Assembly (NCBI GenBank): GCA_032871835.1
Contig: CM065299.1
Coordinates: 25,313,074 to 25,377,073 of the forward strand
Direction of reading: 5' to 3'
DNA length: 64,000 nucleotides
Origin: Dipteronia dyeriana
Taxonomy: Eukaryota; Streptophyta; Magnoliopsida; Sapindales; Sapindaceae
Positions 21,862 to 34,300 of this stretch are shown here, piece after piece; positions within the stretch are counted from its first letter, which is position 1, and each line of letters begins with the position of its first letter. Made by a program: the position numbers and the translations under genes. The notes beneath the pieces were generated by a model. The model was not told the DNA's origin. It made no database searches and saw only the letters and a program-made list of their open reading frames with translations.

Positions 21862-21976
21862 TTATTTAAGGGCAATTTCGGTAGTTTACCATAATAGGTG
21901 TCTTTTAAATTTAACTTATTAAACTGGTGACATCACTGCAACTTATAAAAAAAAGTGACATTTCTCACATCTCCAC
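21862..21976 (-). repeat. right terminal inverted repeat of the large MULE
   Basis: On the minus strand it begins GTGGAGATGTGAG and matches the left repeat at 8366-8480, including the CACCTATTATGGT block. Confidence 0.8.
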
Positions 21977-23040
21977 TTTTTTTATTTGGTAAAAGTCAGA
22001 GGATATAATGTTCGATTCATAAAATTGAAACATAAAAATAAACATTTAGATTTTTAAATATCAAAACTCAATCATTGGAACCATTGTCTGTTTGTTCAAA
22101 AGAGATGTTTATGCAATGAAAACATTTTTATTAAGACATCCGATAATAGTTCAATTTTAATATTAACCATAAAAAAATTATTAAAAAGGTTAATAAGTGT
22201 TCTTATAAATTCAATTAATCGTTTTGATCTACCTTCAACCAAAAAAAAATCGTTTTTGATATGTTGCTAGTTCGTTATGATTGCTTTAAGACATGGAAAT
22301 ATTTATAAAATAAAAAACAACATTTTATAAAACATTACGAGAAGCCTTGCATTGTTCAAACATTTTTAAAACATCATTCTAAAATCGATATTAAAATTCA
22401 AAAAAAAAAAAAAAAGATAACTCCTAAATTGATGATAAAATTCAAAAAAAAAAAAAACTCCTTAAACAAAGTTATTTCCATGTATGGTTGTGTTTTATTT
22501 TTTATCTTAAAACTGTACTGAATTTTACTAAGGTTGAATGGTGACCGACATGTTTATTTTTTTTTTTTATTAAAAACTGAATATAAATAATAAGTTGATT
22601 GTTTTTTTAAATTACTAACATTTGAAAATAAATACGTTTATATATATACCCTTTTAACTATTATTTGTTATATATTTATATTTTAATTTATTAAAGATAA
22701 ATTTAATAATTATAAAAAAAATATTTAGTTATTAATAATATTTTAAATTTATATAAATTATTGCATCCATGAAATTACTTACAAGTAAAATCATTCAAAC
22801 TTTTTATAATTGCATTGCCGATAAATTCGTTAAACAAATAATGTAATTTATAAATATATATATTGGAGATTCAAATTTGAAGTCAACTACTATTTTTTAA
22901 AAATTAATAAATTATAAGCAAATAATATAGTTTATGAACAGATATATTAGATAATTGAATTTGAGATAACTGGACACACCTTTATATATATTACTATATT
23001 ATATTCATAAAACAAAAATGTAATTTATAAATATATATAT

Positions 23041-23431
23041 AATGGTTCTCTTATAAGGGATCTCTTATTTTAATTTCGGTAAAAACCACTATGAAATCAC
23101 ATCTATTTTTATAAATTTTGATCTGAATTTTTTTATTGATGATATGTTCAATGAAATCCAACTACGAATAAAATTTGAAAATTTTTCAAGTACTACAACT
23201 ATTTTTCTTAAATTTTCATATATTTCACCTATTTTTTCAATGCCTATATATTTAATAAAATCGGGATAAATGGTTGTGGTACTTGAAAAATTCTCAAATT
23301 TTATTCATAAGTAAATCTTATTAAAAATATCATTCATAAAAAAAATCAAATCAAAATTTATAAAAATTGATGTGATTTCTTAGTGGTTCTTACTGAAATT
23401 AAAATAAAGGATTTCTTATGAGAGAACCATT
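23041..23431. mobile_element. foldback MITE, 391 bp long inverted repeat
   Basis: The left arm starts AATGGTTCTCTTATAAG and the right arm ends CTTATGAGAGAACCATT. The two arms match over about 165 bp each, with shared blocks such as TTATTTTAATTTC and AAATCACATC, around a centre of about 60 bp. The flanks are TATATA on both sides, consistent with a TA duplication. A partial relative lies at 7490-7580. Confidence 0.85.
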
Positions 23432-23451
23432 ATATATATATAACGGTTTTC

Positions 23452-23576
23452 CAATCAATTTATATCGGTGCGTTGCGTGTGGACCATTGATTATAGAAAA
23501 TTTTAACAAGTGTATATACTTAGAATCAAAATATATAAATCTAATAGTCCACATCTAACACACTGATAAATTTATA
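23452..23576. mobile_element. MITE, about 125 bp
   Basis: The inverted ends are 'AATTTATATCGGTG' with 'GCGTGTGGACCATTGATT' and, on the other strand, 'AATTTATCAGTG' with 'GATGTGGACTATTAGATT'. A second copy lies at 8226-8345. Confidence 0.7.
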
Positions 23577-24117
23577 TCAATACGCATTGACTTAAAAATT
23601 TATATATATATTGTAGATTTGAATTTAAAGTTTATCAAAAATATTAATATGATTAGATTGTAGTGTCCAAAAAATAATTAGATTCGTAAGGATAGTTTTA
23701 AAAGTAATTCATTGATACAGAGTCCAATGGTTCTTATTAAATGAAAAGTAAAAACATTTCACTTAATGAAACATATCAAATGTCAAATTGGAAAAATTAA
23801 ACAAACCCACAAAAGCTTGCTTGTTAAAACATCATTTTAAAATCAATATTAAATATTTCGAAAAAAAAAAGTATCAAAACAGTATTTCAAAAATAATAAA
23901 AACGATATTTTAATTTTTAATATAAAAATAAAAACGATACTAAACACAAATTGATATTAATGTGAGGCGAATTTCGATTTGCCCATTCTGGTCAGAGCAA
24001 TTGAATCAGATAAAGGGCAAAAAAAAGATAATATAACATTAAAATGTAATTGTTCCAAAGTACCAGAAACATTGAATAAATTTCAATGTACCAATAAAGA
24101 AACTGTATTAACAGTTC

Positions 24118-24148
<31 letters not shown>

Positions 24149-24184
24149 AAAAAAAGCAGTTTAGCTGCCAGAAAAGCAACCATC

Positions 24185-27100
24185 CTAGTACAAATCTTCA
24201 TCAGAAGTTTGTATTTGAAGGGTGCTAGATGGCGAGTCTTCTTTCTGTGCCCCTTCAGGTTCCTTCACAGCTTCTGGATTAATATCAACTTTCTTACGCT
24301 TGCATGCCCTTTCGGCTGCAATTTCATCAGTAGGAACAGAATTTTCCACAATCTCATTAGCCGCCTCTTCTTCACTCAAACCCTCAGCAGGATCCTCAGC
24401 AATTTCTTCAGTCTTACGCTTCAATGACTCAATCACATCCATTAATTCTCTATTAACCTGAAACATTTGAGTGTTCAATGCCATACGATTTTAGTAATTT
24501 TCTACATTTATTTCATGATCAATCTACAAAGACTTATTCACGTTTGTACCTGAAGATTTTGAAGAAAGTCGGAAATGTCAGTTGGGCATGAAGGGCACAG
24601 CATGATATTCTTCTGTGATCGGAGCGTTCGTCCTCCCCTGCTTCTCTCTCTCACTAAAGTCTTACCAGCAAAGGCACCTTCCAAGCACACCTTGCAGAAG
24701 TTGTGAGCACAAGGAGTGGTTATTGGGAGAGACATCACTTGACTACAGATAAGGCAACTGAACTCTGCATGTAATAACATAAAAACCTTACTAAACCAAA
24801 GCTTTTATGTAACTTTTAGTCTGTTTCACGGTTTAACTTCGTTGACAAAAAGGGAAGGAAAAACGAACCTTTCAACAGTTTGTCTCTTACACTTGAATTC
24901 TGTGCTTGCCTTATAACTTTTCTTGACCTCTTCATGTCCTCAGGATTTCCTGTTTCCACTCGTTTTTGGCTGAGAGGTGGAGGCTTTTTCCATTTCCAGC
25001 GACCATCTTCTTCCTGAAAACAACATAAAATATAAAACCTGAAAATTTATCTTCCACCAGGATAATATATTTTCTAGTGACAGTCACAGGTTTGACATAT
25101 CATGTTTGAGGGAAGAAACTCATCAACTCACATCAAAGTCCCATGAGGGACTTTCCTTCCGCTCTGTAGTGTCAACTATATCCTTTAGCATTTTATCCTT
25201 TAGCTCTTTAACAGATGGCAAAGGTCTAGGTCGGTCCCCATATTCATCACTGCAATAACCTTTGACAAATATTTAGTAGAGAGAGAGAGAGAGCACAACG
25301 AAAGAAAAAGGCAGTTAAATTATGGGGGTACAAACCTCGTCCAGGGAGCAGGCTCGTTGTCACATCGAACAAACAAATACCTACAAACCTTGAAGCCCTA
25401 TACAAGAAATACCTATCAGTAAAAATATTTAACTTAAGACAATCTTACTGGCAATTATACTTTATCAATAGAATGTATTTACTTGAATTCCAGGTTTTCT
25501 CCAGCATTTTTCAATCCTGTAAACCCCATCATAGCGCACTCCTTTCTCAGGAGCATACGAAGAACGTTTCTCTTTGTGAGACCTGTTCATCAACAGAAAT
25601 AAAACATATTAGCAAAAGACAAACTACAGTCTACATGTAAACAAATAATTCAAAATATCACCATTTCTCACTAATAGGAAAAAAAAAGCAAAGGATATAA
25701 AAGATTATAACAATTTCCTTAGTTAATTTGATACTCATGAGACTAAAAGTTAAACAAAATTAAATTGACCATGTCTTATCAATATCAAAGGGCATCAAAA
25801 TAATGTAGTCCTTCAAAATCTGAAATCAACATGTCATGCTACCCTTGATGTTTATTTCAGGACATGTTCAAAACAAATACAAGTAACAATGGCCTATTGA
25901 CACAGTTTTAAAACACTGTCAATGGGTGAAAGGTCATGAACTTATCATAAGACAACACAAAGACAGATAAGTGATCTTACAAAAGAGAATTTTTTAGCAT
26001 ATATACTTACCTAACAACCCGAACAGGATAGCCCTTCTTGCAACTAACACGGAGGGCCTCATTCATTTTGTCAAACTTTTGATCAAACGATTGATCCTTA
26101 TTTGTTCGTTTGTTTCCACTCAAGTCTCTGCCTCCGCTGCCAACCACACCCATGCAAATAAATCATATCAACATGCCAGCATAGATACTAATACATCGTA
26201 AGACTTTCAAGTTTACCAAAGACAAATTATCAAACAAGGTAAGAAAATCACAAAAGACAAAATATCAAATGTGGTAAGACTATCAAACACGGTAAGAAAA
26301 TATTAGTTCAATTAAAAATCAATCATATTTACCAAGGAAAGGTTCTTGGTTAGTAGGGAAGACAAAATGAATGCTAACGTAAACAATAGAAGTGCGGAAG
26401 AAATGATAGACATAATTCCCACTAACATTTTCAGTTATGCTTGAGCACCAAAGTTAATTTACAAGACCATGGGATATTTAAAAACAGGAAAAACTATTTA
26501 TGGAGTTGAAGAATATTATAAGAAGAAGACTGAATTTATATGTTCGACAGGACAACTTAATCACTAAGGTTCCAATCAAAGTTGAAACAAACATGAAATC
26601 AAATTTAGACGCCAATATAGATAATAACACGTGAACAGAATGTAAGTGAAAAACACATCATCAATCAGGTTTAGGAAACAACAAATCCAATCACTTTATA
26701 AAGGAATATATGAAACTTATGATTGAAGTGCAGACCGATAGCAGAGCAACCTAAAACCATTTAAAAGTGTTAATAATTAATACCTTCCTGTGTAAAGGAA
26801 CCACTCTCCATGATCCTCGTCATCCTGATAACCTCCAGAGAGAGCCACCGACTGAGCACCATAGCCAGACTGCCCAGCAATTCCAGCTACATGAGGAAAA
26901 TGAGCACCCCATTGTCTGCACTCCATTCTATCCTCCCAGCATTCGCCAACAAGCACTCCTTGATGTCTCTGTGGATCATTTTCAGCTGGGATAGGCCCAA
27001 AATGATCAGGAGGTACAGTGACAAAAATCTTCCCACTTGCAGCATTGGCTTTTCCAGCCTTCTGAGCTCGCTCTGTAGTATAGGCCTTATCTGGTCGGTC

Positions 27101-28500
27101 TTCGTTTTGCTTATATTGATGAACCTCCGTTGGTCCAGCAATGGTTGATTTTGACAACTTGGCCATACGAATGGCAGCCACAAGCGCAGAATTAATGCGC
27201 GGCTGACTTGCCATTTTGGCAGGGATTATATTGCGACATTTAATGCATGTACGCTTCCCTTGCTTAATCCATTTTTCAAAGCAGGCGAGGCAAAAATTAT
27301 GACCACATGGTGTCTGCAACAACAAAAATGAAGATACTTGTTATATTCAGAAAATATCCATATAGTTGATATGCATCTTCTAATAATTTCTTCATCAGCA
27401 GATTACTTAAAAGCATTAACATGAAAGACAACTACAAAGTGCATCAAACATGAATATTTCTACATATCCCCTTCTTTATCTATTCCAATTTTTAATTGAG
27501 ACAGTTAAGTTTAATGTTTTTTCCCTGGCCAAAAGGAAGACATTGACTATCTCTAAAAATGGAATTATCACAATTTATAAAATCCAAACAAATAAAAAAG
27601 GATTACTGTAGTTGTGACATAATATAGCTGAAACCCAACATCAAAGGGAGCCCACAAGAATTTCCAGAACAGGCGTCAAGAATGTTTCCTTGATGCACAC
27701 AATACCATTAGAAGTAGCAAAACTACTTGCAGACAACAGAAAAACACTTAACACTCGCAATGGGAAAAAAAAAGATACAAATTCAAGTTAAATTGCATTA
27801 AATAAACCTAAAAACGAATCATAGGTAACAAATCTAGAACAAAAGCAATCAAGATACACAATTAATAGATCAATCAACTTGAAACCTTTAAACTCAACTC
27901 AATAATGAATCAAAAACATCGATTAATTTCTTGAACGAAAACCCTAAATCTTCAATCTACTGTTAAGCATACAAATCGACGGAAGATTCGAAAACTAAAC
28001 TGGAAAAACCAAAACCATTAATCAGAATATAAAAACCTCACCGAAACAGGTCTCTCCGGCAACTGCATACAAAAGGAACAGCTGAACTTATCAAGCAATG
28101 CCGAAACATCATCCTCGCTCGTCCTCTCCTTCCCTTTCCTCTTCTTCTTCTTCTCGTCTTCTTCGTCTTCCTCTTCGACCCGTCCACTCACCAGCTCCTG
28201 TCTCTTCCTCGCCTTCTCCCTCTCAGTCAGAGTCTCGTCCGCTTCGATAGCTCTGATGGCCGACACCAGATCTCCGCCTCCGGTGGCGTTTCCCGACTGA
28301 ACGGACTCCGGGAGGCCGGAGCAGTCGGTGCAGACCCAGACGAGAGTGGACCCGATGGTCGGGGGAGGCTCGTTCAAGCAAGACACGTGCCAGGGAGTGA
28401 TGCACGTGCAGCAGGTGACGGTCTCCTCGGTTGGAGGCTTCGTCTTGCATTTCATGCACATGCCGTCGCCGTCGCAGGGGAGTTGGATAGCGTGATCCAT
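24185..28500 (-). CDS. VIM/ORTHRUS-type E3 ubiquitin ligase, methyl-cytosine-binding (PHD-RING-SRA-RING), 9 exons
   Basis: Exons: 28042-28500, 26784-27313, 26011-26136, 25483-25582, 25336-25397, 25132-25249, 24869-25013, 24550-24764, 24185-24457. All introns are GT-AG and the exons join in frame to 2028 nt, 675 aa plus stop, close to the 617-645 aa of Arabidopsis VIM proteins. PHD finger 15-60 (C15, C18, C30, C33, H38, C41, C57, C60). Acidic/Lys-rich linker about 110-130. RING 1 at 141-179 (C141, C144, C156, H158, C161, C164, C176, C179), split by intron 1. SRA domain about 255-427, with 'HFGPI' and '[12 protein letters not shown]'. RING 2 at 517-573 with a long insert before C570 and C573. 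Basic tail 'CKRKKVD' may be a nuclear signal. In this family the SRA binds hemimethylated CG and the RINGs ubiquitinate, helping MET1 keep CG methylation. The start has a good context (CAACCATGG). Whether it corresponds to VIM1, 2 or 3 cannot be told. Confidence 0.95.
25275..25293. repeat. (GA)n microsatellite in intron 5 of the VIM gene
   Basis: A short run of GA units between exons 5 and 6. Confidence 0.7.
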
Positions 28501-28630
28501 GGTTGCGAAAAGGGGTGCGCAGGTTAAGAAAATAGTGGATAGACTTCAGAGAGATTTGAGAGATCTGAGAGAGAGCTTGAGAGCGAAAGCTGCGCTGTGT
28601 GCGGAGGCAGACCGTCGACACTCCTTAGCA

Positions 28631-28638
28631 TTATAAAG
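28631..28638 (-). promoter_or_regulatory. possible TATA box of the VIM gene
   Basis: CTTTATAA on the minus strand lies about 130 bp upstream of the ATG. It leaves a leader of about 100 nt rich in GA/CT (AGAGAGA at 28560-28580 on the plus strand). Moderately convincing only. Confidence 0.4.
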
Positions 28639-29035
28639 AGACCAAGGAAGAGGCGCGCGGATTTGTTAAGTAAATTTGAGAGGGTTTTTGAATTTCAAAA
28701 TTGGAGCTCTACGCGAAAACTTTTGCAATTACTAAACTGCCCCAGACACTAGTTTCTTATTTACCCATTTTTTCTTGTACTTGTGGTGTTTATAGAGGGA
28801 TAATAATGTAATTTAAAAGATATTATACCATAAAAAGAAGATTTATTTTTAAAAATAACTAAATAAGGAGGATAATACAAGCACAAAATACATTTAGGGT
28901 TACAACTTACGACTTACAAGTTGAAAAAAAAAAAAAAAAAATCAATTTAATCATGTAAATGAAAAACATATTATTTACAAGTTATCTTGTAATGAGTTTC
29001 CTTCATGACAAACAACACTTGATAAAAGTGTTAAG

Positions 29036-29510
29036 CGTGGAAATTTTATAATATCGGTATTATTTTCTCCAAAAGCTTACGAATTTTGTTATAATGGTAT
29101 TATTAATTTAAAAGTGTATAAATTTTATTTTAATTATATTTTTTTAAAATGTATATACATATTATTATAACGGTATTATAAACCTAAGAAAATGTGAATT
29201 TTATCATAACAGTATTACTTCTTTGATTTTATTATAAAATATTATTAAACAAAAAACGTGAGAGTTTGATAAGATCAGATTATTTCTTTAAAAGTATACG
29301 AATTTTGTTATAATAGTATTATTAATATAAAAATATAAGTATTTTATCGTAACAATATTATTTTTAATAATATGTTTTAAATTTAAAAGCGTGTGAATTT
29401 TATCATAACATTACTATTCCTCTAAAACCGTGTGAATCTTTTGTAATAGTATTACTAATGTAAAAGCACAAATTTATCAAAAAAAAATGTTATTTCTCTA
29501 AAAAATTTGA
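29036..29510. repeat. strongly diverged minisatellite ('GTGTGAATTTTATCATAACAG')
   Basis: About ten loosely spaced copies of a unit near 45-50 bp, with variants of AAAAGTGTGAATTTTATCATAAC followed by GTATTATT. A further copy lies at about 29893-29935. The copies differ widely, so it is old. Confidence 0.55.
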
Positions 29511-30781
29511 ATGTTATCTAAATAGAAAAGAATCAAATAAATGCGATGCCACATATTTATGTCTTACATCCGAGAGAGTCTTTGGTCCATCTCCATAATT
29601 ATACAAGTCAAATCAATCTCAATCATTAAAATCAAATATAATATTGTGTTATAATTAAATATTCATTTACTCAAAACGAGATTTAAAACAAATATCGTTA
29701 CCACCGTCTTCAATTATTTGATGTTTGACTTTTAAATTTATCTAACAGATTTATTCTTATGAACCCATTGAAAGAAGTACATATGCAATCCATCTGATAC
29801 ATTAATTGAGATATTTAGATTTTCCAACTGGATTAGAAATTATGAATATATAATCCAATGAATTTTCTACACGATAAATAGCGTACATTTAAAGCGTGTG
29901 AATTTTACCATAACGATACTATTCTCCCCAACAATTTTAAATGTTGCTTAGATATTGAGCGAAGCAATTTACTATTATCGTAAAAATTAAGTAACCATTT
30001 ATTTTTTCCATTTAAAATTTAATAAGTCTGAATTGAAGTCATTAAATTATATTTATTTATTTTTAATTGATTAAACAACTTAAAAATATTAAAAGAAAAA
30101 AAAAACCTGACTTTTAACTTAATTATAAATCAATGGATTACGATTAAAATATTTTATTCAAAGACTATCCTTCCAAAGAAGATATATTTTCAAATTTATT
30201 CTAATTTGATACGGTATAGAAATCCTTCTTTTAACATGTTTCTTATATTAAATGGCTTTAGAAAGAAAAAAAAAATCTAATAAAATCTAATCACTTCTCA
30301 TAAAGACTAACATATATAATTTAGGAACCTATTTCAAAAAAAAAATATCAATTACTTTTTATTTCCGGTGCATATGAACCAGAAAATCAAAAAAAAATGT
30401 TTTCCTTAATTATATATACCGGAAACATGAACAACATGTAAAATATCTTGAACCTTTTTTTACAATAAATTGAACATGAACTTTGTTTGTAAAACATGTA
30501 AAATTATATTTTTTGATGAATTTTTTGTTTTGTTAAATTGAACTTTGTTTATAGAAAAATATACATGTTAAATTACTTCTTTTAAACAGTATGGGTATAA
30601 ATATAAAATTACCTGTATTCTGATAATTTTATTGATAGTACATTTAGATATGAGAAAGAAAATAAACAAATCTATTATTTAGGTTTAGAATTTTATTTTA
30701 AAAAAACATGTTGATAATACATTTAAATATGAGAAAAAAAAAACAAATCTATTATTTAGATTTAGATTTCAGTCTTTATCC

Positions 30782-30807
30782 CGTCATCGTCATCGTCATC
30801 GTCATCG
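30782..30807. repeat. (TCATCG)n microsatellite
   Basis: Four consecutive hexamer units. Confidence 0.8.
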
Positions 30808-31329
30808 AAATAATTTAGGACTGTTTGAGTATTTAGACGGAAAAAAAAAAAAAACTACCTTTACATATGATAGTTTAAATGCTATTAAAGTAAAGTATAC
30901 ACCTTTGGATTTTAATGATCAAGTCAAATCTAGTAAAATTAATTTTATTTATTTGATTTATTATTTATATTGTTTAAAATATATTTTTTGTTTTGTTTTT
31001 TTTTTTAATTTTAATTTTAATTTTAATTGAAGTGCAAACAAAAAAAATACTCGTGGTTGGGGATTAACAAAAAGGTTTTAATCATTTTTTTATATTTTAA
31101 ATGTATTTATGGATTTATTTTAACTTTAAAATTCTTAAATGCAAATCAATTGTCAATTTAATTTTTATAATTATTGGCTGTTATTCTATAAAAGTTTATA
31201 ATTTGTTTAAGGGTGAAATGTACATTTAATTAAAGGTAAATTGTTTTGAATAAAGGCTTGGAATCAAATTGATAAATGTTCTATTTTTTCAGTTTGATTT
31301 ACAAAATATAAGATTAAAAAAAAAACACA

Positions 31330-32367
31330 TATAATGCCAACCACAGTTTTACTAAAAGCCAATTCAGACTAATTTTTTAAAATCATTTACAAAAAATAAA
31401 ATAAATATCATATATTGCCAACCTCATTTACTAAAAACCAACTCCAGTTATAATATTTTAGATTCCCTTATTAAATATAAGATACAGAAGAAATATTGTC
31501 AACCTCCTTTTTACTAAAAGCCAACTCCGGTTATAATTTTTTAGATTCCTTTACTAAGAACGGATTTTGACAATCTCTTTTTCACTAAAATCCAACTTAA
31601 ACTGTAATTTTTTAGATTCATTTACTAAATATAAAATAAATGACAATTATTACCAACCTCGTTTTGCTAAAAGCCAACTCCCGCTATAATTTGTTAGATT
31701 CCTTTTCTAGATATAAGATAATAACCGGATATTGCCAACCTCGTTTTTACTAAGGGCTATAATTTTTTAGATTCCTTTACTTAAATATAAGGTAAAGAAT
31801 AGGTATATGCCAACCTTATTTTTACTAAAAGCCAACTAATGCTATAATTCTTTAGATTCATTTTCTAAATATAAGATGAAGAACAGATATTCACAACCTC
31901 GTTTTTACTAAAAACCAAATCGTACTATAATTTTCTAGATTCATTTACAGAATATAAAATAAATAACAAATATTATCATTACTAAAAGCCAGCTTTGGCT
32001 ATAATTTTTTAGATTTCTTTAAGAAATAAAAGATAATTAATAGATATTCCCAACCTCGTTTTTACTAAAAACCAATAAGACTATTTTTTTTAGATTCATT
32101 TACTACATATATGATAAAGAATAGATATCTGTCAATCTTGTTTTTACTAAACAATAACTTGGGTTATAATTTTTTAGATTCATTTTCTAAAAATAAGATA
32201 GAGAACAGATATTACCAACCTCATCTTTACTAAAAACTAACTTCGACTATAATATATTAGATTCATTTACTAAATATAAAATAAATAACAAAAATTGTCA
32301 ACCTCGTTTTTACTAAAATCATAACCGACTATAATTTTATTGAATCATTTACTATAAATAACATATA
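31330..32367 (+). repeat. ~84-bp tandem repeat (minisatellite), left block
   Basis: Around 12-13 copies of a 75-85 bp unit. Each has 'CCAACCTCGTTTTTACTAAA', then 'GCCAACTCCGACTATAA', 'TTTTTTAGATTCATTTACTA' and 'AATATAAGATAAAGAACAGA'. Copies are diverged and some are shortened. The array resumes at 37264 after the hAT 3 insertion. Confidence 0.85.
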
Positions 32368-32857
32368 TAGGTGTCAAAAGGGCGGACCGGACCGGACCGG
32401 TGGCCTGAAATTTTAAAAACTGACGGTCTTCGGGGTTTGGACTCCAATTTGGCCCAATACTGTGAACACCAGGCTAGGCCGGTCTTCAAATTCGAGATTG
32501 AGTGGTAAGTCCAGCCCCGAGATCAATGTTTGAGAATTGGGCCGGATCGGATTCAGGCCCAGACTTGCCCGATCATATTTAGGCTCTTTTTTAAAATTAA
32601 TATTGGGTATCTAACCTTGAACCTTTGCCCTTTGGTTCAAAAGAGTAAGAATGATAACTATGCCGTTGATCTATTTCGCTGAACTTTTTTCATAAATAGC
32701 AAATTTACAAAACATTATGCCACCAACAGTATCCAATATCAGACCTGAGATAGTAACTTATAAAATATTGTTCCCCTTTAATATACCAGGTAACAGATTA
32801 ATAATCATCTGATGATCAATTATCTTTCATATTTGAGAGATACGAAGATTGAAATGA

Positions 32858-32901
32858 GAGACACACACACACATATATATATATAGAGAGAGAGAGAGAG
32901 C
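32858..32901. repeat. compound (AC)n(AT)n(AG)n microsatellite
   Basis: Consecutive short runs of AC, AT and AG dinucleotides inside hAT 3. Confidence 0.85.
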
Positions 32902-34300
32902 AGAATTGGTATCTTTATTTTGTATATAAGTAACATTTCATTACTCTTCTCTTCTAGATAAACTTTCCCATTTGAAAATTAATCAATATGATAATATGCA
33001 GATTGTGAATAAAACTATAACCTATCAGAAGTTTAAATGATATAATAGCAGATTAATCAAATTCAATATTAATCTCATAATGATATAAAAGCCTTATCTG
33101 GAGACGTTTGATAAGCGATTATTTTGATTCGTTCTGATTATAAGTATATCTGAAAACTAGGTGTTTGAACATCGTTCCCACCTGCTTTGTAATATTCATC
33201 AAATACTTAGTAATATAGAGATGTTTTGATAATACACAAATATGTGATCATCTCATATATGCATCAATTAGAATCATATAATAATAAAAGGGTTCATTTG
33301 GTGGATAAATATATCCACATATATCCCCTTGAATTATTTGTAAGAATGATGAGTATTCAAAACCAAATTTTAGAATAAAATGGTTTTACTGTTAGTTTCC
33401 CCTGTGAACATACAGTACATAAGTTCTCATTGGATAAAGAATATTCTGCTTCTTTAATGGATATCTGTGAGAATTTTCAATGATTCTACGCATCATTGTA
33501 GATTCTGGGTGACTGATACAGTCACCCCAAAATACAAACATTTTGGGATCTGGGAACTTTTGCATATACACTCTTTATAATAGTGTAATATAATCCAGAT
33601 GATAAAACACGTAACTTTTCTCTAATGAGTTTCTTGCATGAATCATGAGAAGTAATGCTTATATATTAAACATTCTCATTTTACTGATTACTCGTAGTTT
33701 CAATATGATATCCATTCATCCGTATATCTATGAAATTAAACGGATTCTGTTATATTCTGTTTGAATGATATAAAATATTAGCGATACACAATTTATTACC
33801 AGGGTAATAAGATTGTGGCTCTTCAAGAGTCTTTAATCAGATCCGCTAGATCTGATATGGTATTAGCCTTATATTCCTTTGAACTAAGCATATTTATTTA
33901 TTCATATTTTAGTATTGTTTGGTAACAATATCATGGCTCTTCCAGAACCTTCTGTTAGATCCACTGGATCTGATACTGTATTGACATTTACTCTGAGTAA
34001 AGTTAAATTCATAAAATATTTCTGACTCTGAAGAAACTGTATGAGTCGTTGTACTCTCGATAAAACATATATTTCCATTCTGAGAATTTTATGGACATTA
34101 TGTGTAATGTCATTTTATACCTCATCTAAAATGATAATAATCTCCCCCTCTTTATATATATAAGTTTTTTTTTATTTCTTATAAACCATTTTTCTCTTGT
34201 CATTTACAAACATCCACTTCTGATGTATGTTTTGATAACTCATGCATATAAACATATCTAAAATTATTCTCTTGATATTGCTCATTCATGAGCTAATATA

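Larger units (their letters stand above)
8366..21976. mobile_element. Mutator-like element (MULE), Kaonashi-like, 13.6 kb, with nested insertions
   Basis: The left end (8367-8480) and the reverse complement of the right end (21862-21976) match closely for at least 110 bp, sharing for example GATGTCACC, GTTTAATAA and CACCTATTATGGT. Weaker similarity continues to about 200 bp. Long terminal inverted repeats define a MULE. Inside, a plus-strand DUF1985/Ulp1-peptidase pseudogene (15824-18189) converges on a minus-strand mudrA-type transposase pseudogene (18468-21238). A mudrA gene with a Ulp1-like gene is the known layout of Kaonashi MULEs. Copies of a GATCGAGCTTTTTT motif lie near both ends in inverted orientation. 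I could not identify a clean 9-bp target duplication. The element contains a second MULE at 9578-13300. Confidence 0.8.
21977..24184. other. spacer between MULE and VIM gene
   Basis: Very AT-rich, no gene seen. It holds two MITEs (listed separately), homopolymer A runs at 22400-22460, and short repeats of 'AATTTATAAATATATATAT'. The 3' UTR of the VIM gene, with an (AT)n run at 24123-24146, occupies its right edge. Confidence 0.6.
28640..31330. other. AT-rich spacer
   Basis: No gene seen. Poly-A at 28924-28942, a (TCATCG)4 microsatellite at 30782-30807, repeated TTTTAA runs near 31005-31030, and the diverged minisatellite listed separately. Confidence 0.6.

Noticed and set aside
26767..27148. 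Plus-strand frames across VIM exon 2
   Set aside because: Antisense shadows of a clearly coding exon.
28223..28621. 132-aa minus-strand frame overlapping VIM exon 1
   Set aside because: Alternative frame of the exon; the PHD and RING ligands are in the other frame.
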